From Desulfosporosinus sp. OT (GTDB lineage: Bacteria; Bacillota; Desulfitobacteriia; Desulfitobacteriales; Desulfitobacteriaceae): a stretch of DNA of 34,872 nucleotides. Positions 14,359 through 22,573 of this stretch are shown here, piece by piece. The position numbers and the translations under genes were made by a program. The stretch lies in NCBI RefSeq assembly GCF_000224515.1, contig NZ_AGAF01000042.1, positions 1 through 34,872 of the forward strand, given 5' to 3'. Within the stretch, counting starts at the first letter, position 1; each line of letters opens with the position of its first letter. Below the pieces are notes generated by a model that saw only the letters and a program-made list of their open reading frames with translations, made no database searches and was not told the origin of the DNA.

Positions 14359-15464
14359 GCCTGCTTGTTTGCTCTCTTCGTAATATTATTGACTAGGGTT
14401 GCCGCCATGATTCTAAATCCTGAGGCATTGCCAAACTGCGGATCATCAATCAGTAGTTTATTTTCCAGTTGGATGTGCTCAAAAACCATTTCCCCAACTT
14501 TTCCGGCGACAAGGACTGTGTGCAATTTGCCTAACATTGGTTTTAAGGCCTTCTTAACTTCCCGGGAAATATCCGTCCCTAACTGGTTGAGCATATTTTC
14601 CATTATTGGATTGAGGTTCAGTGCACCATTATTCCATGGATAGAGCCCCCCATTAACCCGGAAAATCTTATCTAATTCTTTATCATCTGTTTCAATAGGG
14701 TTTTCGTGCTTACTTGTCATTTCTTTTAGCTTTTCTGCCACTCCAATATAAGCCCATTTCAATCCCTTTTCAATACTGAAGGAGTTCGGTGGATCGAGCA
14801 TGACGCCATCATAAAAGGTTGCAATATCTGTCGTCCTAAATCCTGGATCAATGACCACGACATACCCACTGAAAAGTTTGGGACAGGTCGGAATTCCATA
14901 TTCATTGAGGGTCTCCTTAATAAACACACCATAGCTTTGGGGTAGTACTCGGGAACGCAGAATGTTAAGTTGGCGTATCATCCCTTCCATCGGACCAGAA
15001 CGAAACTCCACCGAAAAAGACCCCTTTAACTCTGCTTCATACTTCTCCCTAAGGCTGGCATAGTATTTCACGGGCACGCCTGTTCCAAGATAAACATTCG
15101 CTTTGGGGCTTTGCTGAGCCAAAGCTAAGGCAACCACAAGCAGAGCGGTAGCTTCTTCATCCGAGGATTTATCTTCATCCCAGCAATAATGCGCTTCGTT
15201 AGGATTCAAACTCTCTGCTAAGCTTCCCATAAAATAATGCCGTTGGGCACCTGTAGAATTGTTAGTCACAATTACGTCCAAAGAAGCAATTTGTGTTTCT
15301 AAGTCAGATCCTTTATTAATCAGAGTATTTCCCAAGGTTGAGAAAATCCGTTCATTTCCCTTACATATTACTGCAGGAAATAATACCTTCGTATCTCCGG
15401 TGTCTAGTTTTATTGCTCCGAATCCCGGATCTGCTCCGGCTACGAGAATATCACTCTCAAACAC
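14355..15464 (-). CDS. ParM/StbA-family actin-like ATPase
   Basis: Actin-fold protein predicted to form filaments, as in plasmid segregation. Phosphate-1 motif GADPGFGAIKLDT lies at residues 10-22; phosphate-2 is seen in VVIDPGFRTTDIATF; the adenosine region is LHTVLVAGKVGEMVF near the C-terminus. Length 369 is normal for ParM/Alp proteins. I set the start at GTG 15464 (MFESDILVAGADPG...), 7 bases after GGAGG; the open frame extends 16 codons upstream without a site. A strong promoter precedes it. The ParR-like partner follows with a 4-bp overlap. I looked for iterated parC-like sites in 15465-15640 and found none. Chromosomal setting is inferred from the neighbouring biosynthetic genes, so its cargo is unknown. 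Confidence 0.82.
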   Translation of the reverse strand: MFESDILVAGADPGFGAIKLDTGDTKVLFPAVICKGNERIFSTLGNTLINKGSDLETQIASLDVIVTNNSTGAQRHYFMGSLAESLNPNEAHYCWDEDKSSDEEATALLVVALALAQQSPKANVYLGTGVPVKYYASLREKYEAELKGSFSVEFRSGPMEGMIRQLNILRSRVLPQSYGVFIKETLNEYGIPTCPKLFSGYVVVIDPGFRTTDIATFYDGVMLDPPNSFSIEKGLKWAYIGVAEKLKEMTSKHENPIETDDKELDKIFRVNGGLYPWNNGALNLNPIMENMLNQLGTDISREVKKALKPMLGKLHTVLVAGKVGEMVFEHIQLENKLLIDDPQFGNASGFRIMAATLVNNITKRANKQA

Positions 15465-15531
15465 ATTAGTTCCTCCTCGATAAAATTCTATTTTATTAAG
15501 TACATACCCCAATCACTTCTATTTTCATACC

Positions 15532-15560
15532 ATTATATACGAAGGAAACACGCTTGTAAA
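15532..15560 (-). promoter_or_regulatory. Sigma-A promoter of the ParM-like operon
   Basis: On the minus strand, TTTACA (15560-15555), a 17-base spacer, and a perfect TATAAT (15537-15532). It lies about 70 bases before the GTG start and points away from the cobT promoter, making the region divergent. Confidence 0.75.
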
Positions 15561-15627
15561 AATTGTTTCTTTGTCTGTTCTAGCTATCGAATAATCTGTA
15601 AATTTAATAGATTCCGATGAGAACATA

Positions 15628-15656
15628 TTGAGATTAGAAAAAGGTTGTGTTATGCT
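15628..15656 (+). promoter_or_regulatory. Promoter of the cobT-cobU-cobS operon
   Basis: TTGAGA (15628-15633), a 17-base spacer, then TATGCT (15651-15656). The spacing is optimal, and the transcript would begin just ahead of the B12 riboswitch. Confidence 0.65.
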
Positions 15657-15675
15657 AAAGAAAAAATACTGTCAT

Positions 15676-15822
15676 TTTAGGTGCCCTAAGGGGAGAATAG
15701 GGAAGTTCGGTTTGAAACCGACGCGGACCCACCACTGTATTCGATGAGTTTCGTAAACCACTGGCGCTTGCTGGGAAGGTTACGGATTGAACGATGATTC
15801 GATAGCCAGGAGACCTGCCTAA
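15676..15822 (+). ncRNA. Cobalamin (B12) riboswitch
   Basis: Adenosylcobalamin-sensing leader. The diagnostic B12 box reads AGCCAGGAGACCTGCC (15804-15819). Upstream are the expected conserved pieces: GGTGCCC with AAGGGGAGAATAGGGAA (15680-15703), GAAACCGACGCGGACCC (15714-15730), CCACTG, and the GCTGGGAAGG segment near 15770. A terminator stem follows at 15870-15905, and cobT after that, so the likely action is premature termination when B12 is plentiful. Outer boundaries are approximate. Confidence 0.93.
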
Positions 15823-15869
15823 AGTGTCTATGTCTTCCCACAACAGGGGGAGCGGCGGTGATGACGGTA

Positions 15870-15916
15870 AAGTCCCGACCACAGAGTTATTTGTGGTCGG
15901 GACTTAAACTTTTTCT
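15870..15916 (+). terminator. Riboswitch-controlled intrinsic terminator
   Basis: AAGTCCCGACCACA (15870-15883) and TGTGGTCGGGACTT (15892-15905) form a perfect 14-bp stem with an 8-base loop, followed by AAACTTTTTCT. It lies between the B12 box and cobT, the normal place for the expression platform. Confidence 0.88.
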
Positions 15917-15948
15917 ACAGAAAATTTGCAAATGAGAGGGGAAAAACC

Positions 15949-17025
15949 ATGGAAAATTTAACTGAAGCCAAACTGTATGCCCAACTTCAAGAACTCATAG
16001 CGAGAATTTCAGACCTAGACGAAAAGTCTATGATCCAAATCCAAGAACGCTTAGACTCTCTCACCAAACCACAGGGAAGCCTTGGACAACTGGAACATTT
16101 CGCTAAGCAACTGGGAGGGATTCAACGTACCTCACGTCCCACTATCCAGAAAAAAGCTGTCCTCTTGATGGCTGGAGATCATGGAGTCGTTGAAGAAGGG
16201 GTGAGCGCCTTCCCTCAAGAAGTTACACCTCAAATGGCTTATAATATCATGGCTGGTGGCGCTGGCATCAATGTTCTCGCTCGCCAAGCGAAAGCCGAAG
16301 TTTTTTTAACCGATGTCGGCGTTGCCTTTCCCTTAGATGGAAATATCAATCACCAGCGAGTTGCCAACGGTACCCAGAACATGACCAAAGGCCCTGCCAT
16401 GACACGACAAGAAGCCCTACAAGCGCTAATGGTTGGAGCAGACATTGCTGATGAAAAAATCCACGCAGGATATAACCTTTTTGCGACTGGAGAACTCGGA
16501 ATTGGTAATACTACCCCTAGTTCGGCTATCGTCGCCCTCCTAACCGATTCTTCCATCGAAGAAGTCGTTGGTCGTGGCACGGGAATTGATGATGCGGGAT
16601 TACTAAAGAAACGCAGCGCAATTGAAAAAGCCATTGAAGTTAATAAACCGGATAAAGACGACGCTCTCGATGTGCTAACTAAAGTAGGGGGCTTAGAAAT
16701 CGCAGCGATTGCTGGCAGCATTCTTCAAGCCGCTGCCAGCCGTGTTCCCATTGTAATCGACGGATTCATCTCGACTGCCGGAGCGCTTATTGCCGCAAAG
16801 CTTGCCCCTAAAAGTACTGCCTTCATGATTCCTTCTCACGGCTCAGTAGAAATCGGTCACCGTAAAGCCTTAGCTGCATTAGACCTCGAACCAGTCCTTA
16901 ACCTGAATATGCGACTCGGGGAAGGAACCGGAGCTGCCTTAACCTTTTACTTTGTTGAAGCTGCTCTTCATATTCTCGAAGAAATGGCAACTTTTGCTGA
17001 TGCCGGAGTCAGTGAACAGTTATAA
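15949..17025 (+). CDS. cobT: Nicotinate-nucleotide--dimethylbenzimidazole phosphoribosyltransferase
   Basis: Activates the lower ligand of cobalamin: it transfers phosphoribose from nicotinate mononucleotide to dimethylbenzimidazole, giving alpha-ribazole phosphate. Supporting segments are LDSLTKPQGSLGQLE near the N-terminus, LLMAGDHGVVEEGVSAFPQEVT, the glycine-rich FATGELGIGNTTPSSA, and near the C-terminus MRLGEGTGAAL with the catalytic-base candidate E325 (equivalent to E317 in Salmonella CobT). 358 residues is full length. The ATG at 15949 follows AGAGGGG. It is the first gene of cobT-cobU-cobS behind the B12 riboswitch. No CobC-type phosphatase gene is seen in the cluster. Confidence 0.95.
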   Translation: MENLTEAKLYAQLQELIARISDLDEKSMIQIQERLDSLTKPQGSLGQLEHFAKQLGGIQRTSRPTIQKKAVLLMAGDHGVVEEGVSAFPQEVTPQMAYNIMAGGAGINVLARQAKAEVFLTDVGVAFPLDGNINHQRVANGTQNMTKGPAMTRQEALQALMVGADIADEKIHAGYNLFATGELGIGNTTPSSAIVALLTDSSIEEVVGRGTGIDDAGLLKKRSAIEKAIEVNKPDKDDALDVLTKVGGLEIAAIAGSILQAAASRVPIVIDGFISTAGALIAAKLAPKSTAFMIPSHGSVEIGHRKALAALDLEPVLNLNMRLGEGTGAALTFYFVEAALHILEEMATFADAGVSEQL

Positions 17026-17068
17026 ATAGAATATAAGCGAATCCCTATCCAAAAAACCTGGAGAGTAG

Positions 17069-17725
17069 GTGAGTATAATCTCTCAATTTACATTAGTCAC
17101 TGGCGGTGCCCGCAGCGGCAAAAGTCGCTTTGCCGAACTTCTCGCCGCTCATGTACATCGTCCCGTCATTTACATTGCTACCGCCCAAATATGGGACGAA
17201 GAAATGGCCCTGCGAGTCAAGAAACACCAGCAACAGCGTCCGTCTACTTGGCGGCTTATCGAAGAACCTCGCAATATTCGTGAAACCTTACTTGAACTTA
17301 AAGATGAAGATGGGGTTATCCTTCTCGACTGTGTCACGCTCTGGCTCACCAATCTTCTCTTAGCAGGACAAGCGGAACAAATCCAACGCCCCAACCCTGC
17401 CGACCTCAATGGCGAAGAATTCCCACTAAGCCTACAAAATGACACACCTATATCTAACCAGGTAGAACCTCAAGTATTGACTATTGTTCAAGAGGTCGCC
17501 CAACTCGCCCAAGAGATTAAACCCTTCGTGATCTTTGTCACCAATGAAGTAGGACAAGGAATTGTTCCCGAAAACCCCCTATCCCGAGCTTACCGAGATT
17601 TGGCCGGTCGAAGCAATCAAATTTTAGCCCAAAGTGCTGATCAGGTTTATATGGTCGTGGCAGGTTTCCCTATGGAGATTAAACACTCCGGCGAGAAGCT
17701 GCTTGCTTCCCTGCTCAAGGAGTGA
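17069..17725 (+). CDS. cobU: Adenosylcobinamide kinase / adenosylcobinamide-phosphate guanylyltransferase
   Basis: Bifunctional enzyme of nucleotide-loop assembly: it phosphorylates adenosylcobinamide and then transfers GMP to give adenosylcobinamide-GDP, the substrate of CobS. The P-loop is GGARSGKS (12-19); the guanylylated histidine candidate is H53 in KKHQQQRPSTW; LLDCVTLWLTNLL and VTNEVGQGIVPENPLSRAYRDL are further family motifs. At 218 residues it is slightly longer than the usual 180-190, with an insert around 115-145 (PNPADLNGEEF...). The start is GTG at 17069, with GGAG 5 bases ahead. It is in the B12-controlled operon, 6 bp before cobS. Confidence 0.93.
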   Translation: MSIISQFTLVTGGARSGKSRFAELLAAHVHRPVIYIATAQIWDEEMALRVKKHQQQRPSTWRLIEEPRNIRETLLELKDEDGVILLDCVTLWLTNLLLAGQAEQIQRPNPADLNGEEFPLSLQNDTPISNQVEPQVLTIVQEVAQLAQEIKPFVIFVTNEVGQGIVPENPLSRAYRDLAGRSNQILAQSADQVYMVVAGFPMEIKHSGEKLLASLLKE

Positions 17726-17731
17726 ATAAAT

Positions 17732-18469
17732 TTGCGTGGATTTCTGATTGCCCTGACGTTCCTAACGCGAATCCCTCTACCCGCACCTAAAGTAGAAATC
17801 ACCTCAGAGGAATTTACGCGGAGTTATCGTTATTACCCCTTGGTCGGACTTACAATAGGATTACTCCTCTGGCTTCTAGCGAAAGTGTTGATCCTCTATT
17901 TCCCCCCCTTAGTTCTTGCTGCTCTCCTTTTGGTAGCTGAATTAGCTCTTACAGGTGGGCTCCATCTCGATGGATTTATGGATAGTATGGATGGTTTGCT
18001 GTCCGCTCGAAGTCCAGACCGAATCTTAGAAATCATGAAAGACAGCCGAGTCGGGGCCCACGCTTCCATGGCTCTCATCGGCTTATTACTCCTCAAATTC
18101 TCCTTACTGGCGAGCCTAACTCCTTCTAAGTTTTCCATTCTCCTAGTTATGCCTATGATTTCTCGCTGGGTATTCCAAATTGGGGTTATCGCGTTCCCTT
18201 ATGCCCGCGCTCAAGGACTAGGCAAAGGAATTCATGATACGACTCGCTGGATTCCCTTTCTTGTTAGTGGAGCCGTAGTTTTAGGAATTTCCTTTCTGCT
18301 CGCTAAAATTGCTGGACTTATTACCTTTGGAGTTTGCGTCATCGTCGTGACTCTTTGGGCTTTCAAAATTTCCTCCCTCCTTGGAGGATTAACTGGCGAC
18401 TTGTACGGGGCTATTATCGAACTTTCAGAAGTTATCTGTTTATTAGTGGCATTTCCTTTCCTACATTAA
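17732..18469 (+). CDS. cobS: Adenosylcobinamide-GDP ribazoletransferase (cobalamin synthase)
   Basis: Integral membrane enzyme that joins adenosylcobinamide-GDP with alpha-ribazole (or its phosphate) to complete cobalamin. Family features are LIALTFLTRIPLP at the N-terminus, the acidic metal-binding segment LTGGLHLDGFMDSMDGL, and SRVGAHASMALI a little later, followed by several hydrophobic helices. Length 245 is normal. The start is TTG at 17732; the site AAGGAG lies inside the end of cobU, 8 bases upstream after the stop, suggesting coupled translation. It is the last gene of the operon, with a strong hairpin terminator 40 bp downstream. Confidence 0.93.
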   Translation: MRGFLIALTFLTRIPLPAPKVEITSEEFTRSYRYYPLVGLTIGLLLWLLAKVLILYFPPLVLAALLLVAELALTGGLHLDGFMDSMDGLLSARSPDRILEIMKDSRVGAHASMALIGLLLLKFSLLASLTPSKFSILLVMPMISRWVFQIGVIAFPYARAQGLGKGIHDTTRWIPFLVSGAVVLGISFLLAKIAGLITFGVCVIVVTLWAFKISSLLGGLTGDLYGAIIELSEVICLLVAFPFLH

Positions 18470-18510
18470 ATGTAAAGAAGGATTATAAGAAACGACATTA
18501 AACTAAAGAA

Positions 18511-18556
18511 AGCGTAAGGTTAATGAATCTAAATCATTAACCTTACGCTTTTGTTT
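18511..18556. terminator. Bidirectional terminator between cobS and the aminotransferase gene
   Basis: AGCGTAAGGTTAATGA (18511-18526) and TCATTAACCTTACGCT (18534-18549) form a perfect 16-bp stem with a 7-base loop. The plus strand continues TTTGTTTTAAAA; the minus strand continues TTCTTTAGTTT. It serves the convergent gene ends on both sides. Confidence 0.88.
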
Positions 18557-18566
18557 TAAAAGTCTC

Positions 18567-19733
18567 CTAGCGGATCGCCCGAGCTAAACGTTGAATGCCC
18601 TCATCAATGATCTCCGGCGTTGAACAGGAATAATTCAACCGCACCTCTGGCGTCACTCGCCCGTCTGGGTAAAATACCGCACCAGGCACATAAAGCACAT
18701 TCTGACGTATGGTCTCCTGTACGTAGTCAAAACTATTCTTTATCTTCTTGAAGCGAGCCCAGAGAAAAAGCCCTCCAGAAGGAATAATCATGTCCACCTC
18801 TTCCCCAATGTGCTTTTCGATAGCTTGGACCATTGCATTTCTACGTTCTCTGTAAAGGGTGCGCAATTCCATAATATGCGCAGGCAGCAGCCCTTCATTC
18901 AAAAATTCAAGCACGGCACGTTGCGTGAGGTTATTGCTATGCAAATCCACCCCTTCTTTGGTCAGACAAAGATGTTTCAATATATCGGGGTTCGCCACAA
19001 CATACCCCACTCTTAATCCAGGCGCAAGAATCTTAGAAAAAGTACCTAAGTAAATCACATTATCTCCCAATTCGATTAGATCCGGTAATGCTTCTCCTTC
19101 AAAACGCAAATTGCCATAGGGATTATCTTCAATGACCAATAAATCATAGACCTGAGCGACACGGAGTAGTTCAATCCTGCGTTCAAGCCCCATAACCTTA
19201 CCGGAAGGATTTTGATAGTTTGGAATGAGGTATAAAAACTTTGGCTTCACAAGTTTTAGCATCTTTTCTAATTCTTCTGGGATAATTCCTTGCTCATCAC
19301 AGGGAATCATCATCATCCGAGCCCGAAAGGATTGAAAAGCCTGGATCGCTCCCAGATAGGTGGGGGTCTCGACAAAAACAACATCCCCTGGATCAAGAAA
19401 CGTTTGTGCTAATAAACTCAATCCCTGCTGGCTACCCGTTGTCACCACGATCTCTTCTGCCTCAACCTGCTGGCCTCTTCTCTTATGCTGCTGGGCCAGC
19501 CACTGCCTAAGTGGCGGATACCCTGAAGTTTGCGCATATTGCAAGGCGGGTTTTCCTTGCTCTTCAAAAACACGTTGAAAACAACGCTGTAACGCCTGAT
19601 CCGGGAAAAGTTCAAGCGCTGGCAATCCCCCTGCAAAAGAAATCATACTAGGGTTCTGAGCCGCTTTTAATATTTCTCCGATAAAACTTTCACCCGACGC
19701 TTCGATCCAACTTGCGTATTGTATCACAACCAC
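18567..19733 (-). CDS. PLP-dependent aminotransferase, class I/II (2-aminoadipate transaminase-like)
   Basis: Fold-type I aminotransferase without the GntR-type DNA-binding domain of MocR proteins. Motifs are SFAGGLPALELFP near the N-terminus, QYAQTSGYPPLRQWL, the PLP-contact segment IPNYQNPSG (170-178), IEDNPYG with D203, and the Schiff-base lysine K234 in GTFSKILAPGLRVGY, with a substrate-carboxylate arginine in PEVRLNYSC near the end. 388 residues is normal. GTG 19733 is kept, but GTG 19727 has better spacing from AGGGG and would remove two residues. The exact substrate is uncertain; relatives act on 2-aminoadipate, branched-chain or aromatic amino acids. It is not CobD-like, so proximity to the cobalamin genes is probably chance. 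Confidence 0.85.
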   Translation of the reverse strand: MVVIQYASWIEASGESFIGEILKAAQNPSMISFAGGLPALELFPDQALQRCFQRVFEEQGKPALQYAQTSGYPPLRQWLAQQHKRRGQQVEAEEIVVTTGSQQGLSLLAQTFLDPGDVVFVETPTYLGAIQAFQSFRARMMMIPCDEQGIIPEELEKMLKLVKPKFLYLIPNYQNPSGKVMGLERRIELLRVAQVYDLLVIEDNPYGNLRFEGEALPDLIELGDNVIYLGTFSKILAPGLRVGYVVANPDILKHLCLTKEGVDLHSNNLTQRAVLEFLNEGLLPAHIMELRTLYRERRNAMVQAIEKHIGEEVDMIIPSGGLFLWARFKKIKNSFDYVQETIRQNVLYVPGAVFYPDGRVTPEVRLNYSCSTPEIIDEGIQRLARAIR

Positions 19734-19833
19734 TTCCCCTCTGTCTCAAGCTTACCACGCAGTATCAACTTTTTCACTAATAAAATGTCAAAATTCTTTA
19801 TTATTTTCATTTCCTGCCTCAAAAATCCAAACG

Positions 19834-19858
19834 AAAAAAAGCCATCCTACGGAAGGCT
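19834..19858 (-). terminator. Terminator of the GGDEF gene
   Basis: On the minus strand AGCCTTCC (19858-19851) faces GGATGGCT (19847-19840) around a 3-base loop with one T-T mismatch, followed immediately by a run of seven T. It lies about 55 bp past the diguanylate cyclase stop codon. Confidence 0.75.
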
Positions 19859-19913
19859 CTCAATATTTTCCTATTCACTAAAAAATGGAGCGATATATTA
19901 TAGGCACTTAAAT

Positions 19914-21461
19914 CTACGTATTTTTCGTAACAATATGCCCTTTCCCATTTTGCTTTCCGATATAAAGCCGATGATCTGAAACCTTATAAAGAGTTTCATA
20001 GTCCTTCGCTTCTGTAGGGAACTCCGCAACACCAATACTTATTCCTAACCCATACTTCTCCAAACCCAAGTTATTCTTTAAGCGCTCCATAAGGTTCATC
20101 GCATCAGTGCCCAACTTTAGATCTGTCAAAATGACTGCGAATTCATCTCCGCCTGTTCGGGCCACAATATCTACTTGCCTAACGGATTTCTGAAGATTTT
20201 GCGCCAAATGACGCAAAGCCAGATCTCCGATCGGATGCCCTTGCGTGTCGTTAAGATTTTTAAACCCATCCAGGTCTAGAAGCAGAAAAAGGAAAGTGGT
20301 TCCACGCCTGAGCGAACCCGCCATTTCCCCTAGAATCCGTTGTTCAAACCCTTGACGATTCAAGATGCCTGTCAAACGATCTGTTGTCGCCAAATGCTCG
20401 AGTTCTTGTCTTTGGCGGATTGTCTCTAAGGCCATGCTTAACATGCGTACAAACGCTGAGAGAATCTCCTGGGTCTGTTCAATATCTCGCGTCCCAGAGT
20501 CTATTAGCCAGAGTTCCCCAACGATCCCTCGATAGGTTTCGATCGGTTGAATCAGGATCTTTTTGACTAGGTGAGGCATATCTTTTTGTTCATCCTCGTT
20601 AAGAGCTCTCAAAGTTGGGGCAACATTAGGCACATAACCTAATGGATGGTTTTTCTGTTTATCTTTTTGAATCCATTCTTTCCAAACCGACTCAGACTGT
20701 TTAAGTCGGCCAAAGGGCGCACATAATTCCCATTCCCCATCCACTTCCATATGAAAGAAACCAGCCTCTAGGTACAGAATCTCCATAGCCATCTCACCGG
20801 CTTCTGCTAATAATTGAACTTCAGACACCGCCTTGACCAGAATCTCTGTTCCCCGAAGGAGCAGAGACAAAGCTTGCTCGCGATCAAGTGCAGCCGAGCG
20901 CAACTGCTGCTCATAAACATTTGAAGAAATCAACGGAATAAGTTGTTCCAACCAGTAGAGATTTTCCTTGTCAAAGGATGCTGGATCGTCACTGAATAAT
21001 GTGAGTACCCCGAGCAATTGGCCGAAATGAATGAGAGGAACACATAAAATCCGACGCACATTGAATTCGCGAAGAAGTTCGCTCCAGGCTGAAAAACAGT
21101 TAACCCCTGCAGAATCAGCAGTATTAGATTCATTACCATCGTCGTCAATTTCATGTAGCATCATTTTTGGTCCTGCAAAAGCACGCCCTTCAACTACCCC
21201 CTCCTCAAAAATACGAAAGTCTGTAGGGAGAACATCAGGTAAAAACTTTTGTTGTATGTCAGTACGGGCGCTGATAACCAGAGATTGAAATTTTTTGTCT
21301 TGCCACAACCAAATACCTGCAATTGTGGAGTTAAAAAATTCAAGCCCTCGCTTAGTCAAAACTCTGAGTGCGCCTTCTAAATCTTCCTCATGATTAATTT
21401 CTTGAAGAAGTCTAAAAATATCTTCAGGTTTCAGGCGGTTATGATGAGATTGGAGCGGCAT
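19914..21461 (-). CDS. GAF-GAF-GGDEF diguanylate cyclase
   Basis: Predicted cytoplasmic enzyme making cyclic di-GMP from two GTP. About 15-190 is a first GAF-like sensor domain (GVNCFSAWSELL, RRILCVPLIHFGQLLGVLTLFSDDP), about 205-345 a second, diverged one (LIQPIETYRGIVGELWLID), and about 355-515 the GGDEF domain. The active site is intact: RTGGDEF with GGDEF at 437-441. The product-inhibition I-site RxxD is present as RQVD at 428-431, five residues before. LTDRLTGILNRQGFE and the DLDGFKNLND metal site are canonical. No membrane segment is seen. The ATG at 21461 follows AAAGGGTGAT. It is a single gene with its own terminator; ligands of the GAF domains are unknown. Confidence 0.92.
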   Translation of the reverse strand: MPLQSHHNRLKPEDIFRLLQEINHEEDLEGALRVLTKRGLEFFNSTIAGIWLWQDKKFQSLVISARTDIQQKFLPDVLPTDFRIFEEGVVEGRAFAGPKMMLHEIDDDGNESNTADSAGVNCFSAWSELLREFNVRRILCVPLIHFGQLLGVLTLFSDDPASFDKENLYWLEQLIPLISSNVYEQQLRSAALDREQALSLLLRGTEILVKAVSEVQLLAEAGEMAMEILYLEAGFFHMEVDGEWELCAPFGRLKQSESVWKEWIQKDKQKNHPLGYVPNVAPTLRALNEDEQKDMPHLVKKILIQPIETYRGIVGELWLIDSGTRDIEQTQEILSAFVRMLSMALETIRQRQELEHLATTDRLTGILNRQGFEQRILGEMAGSLRRGTTFLFLLLDLDGFKNLNDTQGHPIGDLALRHLAQNLQKSVRQVDIVARTGGDEFAVILTDLKLGTDAMNLMERLKNNLGLEKYGLGISIGVAEFPTEAKDYETLYKVSDHRLYIGKQNGKGHIVTKNT

Positions 21462-21840
21462 GGGCTTATCACCCTTTCATTTCTCGAGTCACATATTATT
21501 TACTTCATTTTATCATAAACCTCACAAAGAAAAACAATTAAATTACCTTAAAGTACTTCTTTCGCGACTTTGCACACTTCTTTTCAAAAAGTTCAGACCC
21601 CATTCTAAATTAATATCGGATAAAACGTAGTAAATCCACAAAAAAAGTAGCATTCAGGGTAGCCTTGCCTTAAACTAAAGGCAGGTTAATTCTTTATATT
21701 CTTAACTAGCTGATTCCGTCACCCTAATCGAGACTAAAGTAATTATTCTATATGAGGCAATGGCCTATCATAGGATCACTGAATATGTTACGATTATAAC
21801 TACTAGAATTCACTCTCAAACATTTTAGGGGGGTTAACCA
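21462..21840. other. 379-bp gap upstream of the VTT-family gene
   Basis: Divergent intergenic region between the GGDEF gene and the VTT gene. It must hold promoters for both, but I see no strong consensus pair. An imperfect hairpin occurs around 21660-21692 (CCTTGCCTT ... AAGGCAGG). No reading frame in it looks like a gene. Confidence 0.4.
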
Positions 21841-22491
21841 TTGAACAAGAAATATTGCTCTTTCCTAACATTGTTGGTCTCCCTCATTTTTGTAATTTTA
21901 CTTTATCCTGAACTCCAGCGTCCTGCTGCTTTACAGACTTTTGTCACTCAATGGGGATCAATAAGTATTATTGTTGATCTGTTTATTATAACGCTTCTGA
22001 TGCTTTTTCCAGTCGTTCCGTTTGTTTTAATTGCTGGAGTCAACACCATTCTTTATGGATGGGTCGGTGGCTTTTTGCTCTCCCTTGTCGGAAGCTTGTT
22101 AGGTGCCTCTTTAGGTTTTTGGTTAGCCCGCACCCTCGGACAAACGTGGGCTCAACCAAAGGTAGCAAAGCTTGGCAAATGGGGCACTCTTATCGAAGGG
22201 AATTGTTTTTCCATTGTCCTTCTTTCCCGACTAGTCCCGATTCTTCCCTCTGCAGCCGTAAATTATGCAGCTGGATTATCTCTAATGACCTTTCCGGCAT
22301 TTTTATTTGCCACCCTTGTTGGTAAGATTCCCATGATTGTTTGGGAATCCTGGGTCGGCCATTCCTTTTGGCGAGTTTCACATCATCCTGGTCAGTTATT
22401 ACTCTCTCTAGGGATCGGCGCTCTCCTCTTCGGGGCGTTAGGCTTGTATTGGTATTTTTCCGCCAAACGGCTCAAGGATTATATGTCTTAA
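21841..22491 (+). CDS. TVP38/TMEM64 (VTT/DedA-like) membrane protein
   Basis: Inner-membrane protein of 216 residues with about five or six hydrophobic helices. The family core is visible: a reentrant segment with VPFVLIAGVNTILYGWVGGFLLSLVGSLLGASLGFWLAR, then SRLVPILPSAAVNYAAGLSLM, each given here only to locate it (residues about 59-97 and 137-157). Relatives in the VTT/DedA superfamily include lipid scramblases and flippases; the substrate here is unknown. The start is TTG at 21841, 7 bases after GGGGGG. It is a single gene, and a terminator hairpin shared with the convergent Tim44-like gene follows. Confidence 0.82.
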   Translation: MNKKYCSFLTLLVSLIFVILLYPELQRPAALQTFVTQWGSISIIVDLFIITLLMLFPVVPFVLIAGVNTILYGWVGGFLLSLVGSLLGASLGFWLARTLGQTWAQPKVAKLGKWGTLIEGNCFSIVLLSRLVPILPSAAVNYAAGLSLMTFPAFLFATLVGKIPMIVWESWVGHSFWRVSHHPGQLLLSLGIGALLFGALGLYWYFSAKRLKDYMS

Positions 22492-22535
22492 ATGAGGAAA
22501 GAATTTTGCTAGCCCAAGTACCTAGTCCAAATAGG

Positions 22536-22562
22536 AAATAGCCTCCACGCCGGAGGCTATTT
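22536..22562. terminator. Shared terminator of convergent VTT and Tim44-like genes
   Basis: AAATAGCCTCC (22536-22546) and GGAGGCTATTT (22552-22562) form a perfect 11-bp stem around a 5-base loop. The arms themselves end in A and T runs on both sides, which gives a U-rich end in either direction. Confidence 0.82.
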
Positions 22563-22573
22563 CTTACTTTTGG

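Noticed and set aside
15465..15640. parC-like centromere upstream of the ParM-like gene
   Set aside because: I looked for iterated direct repeats and found only promoter elements and AT-rich sequence.
18567..19733. CobD (threonine-phosphate decarboxylase) for the aminotransferase near the cobalamin genes
   Set aside because: It is on the opposite strand, beyond a terminator, and its motifs and length fit the 2-aminoadipate/MocR-like aminotransferases better.
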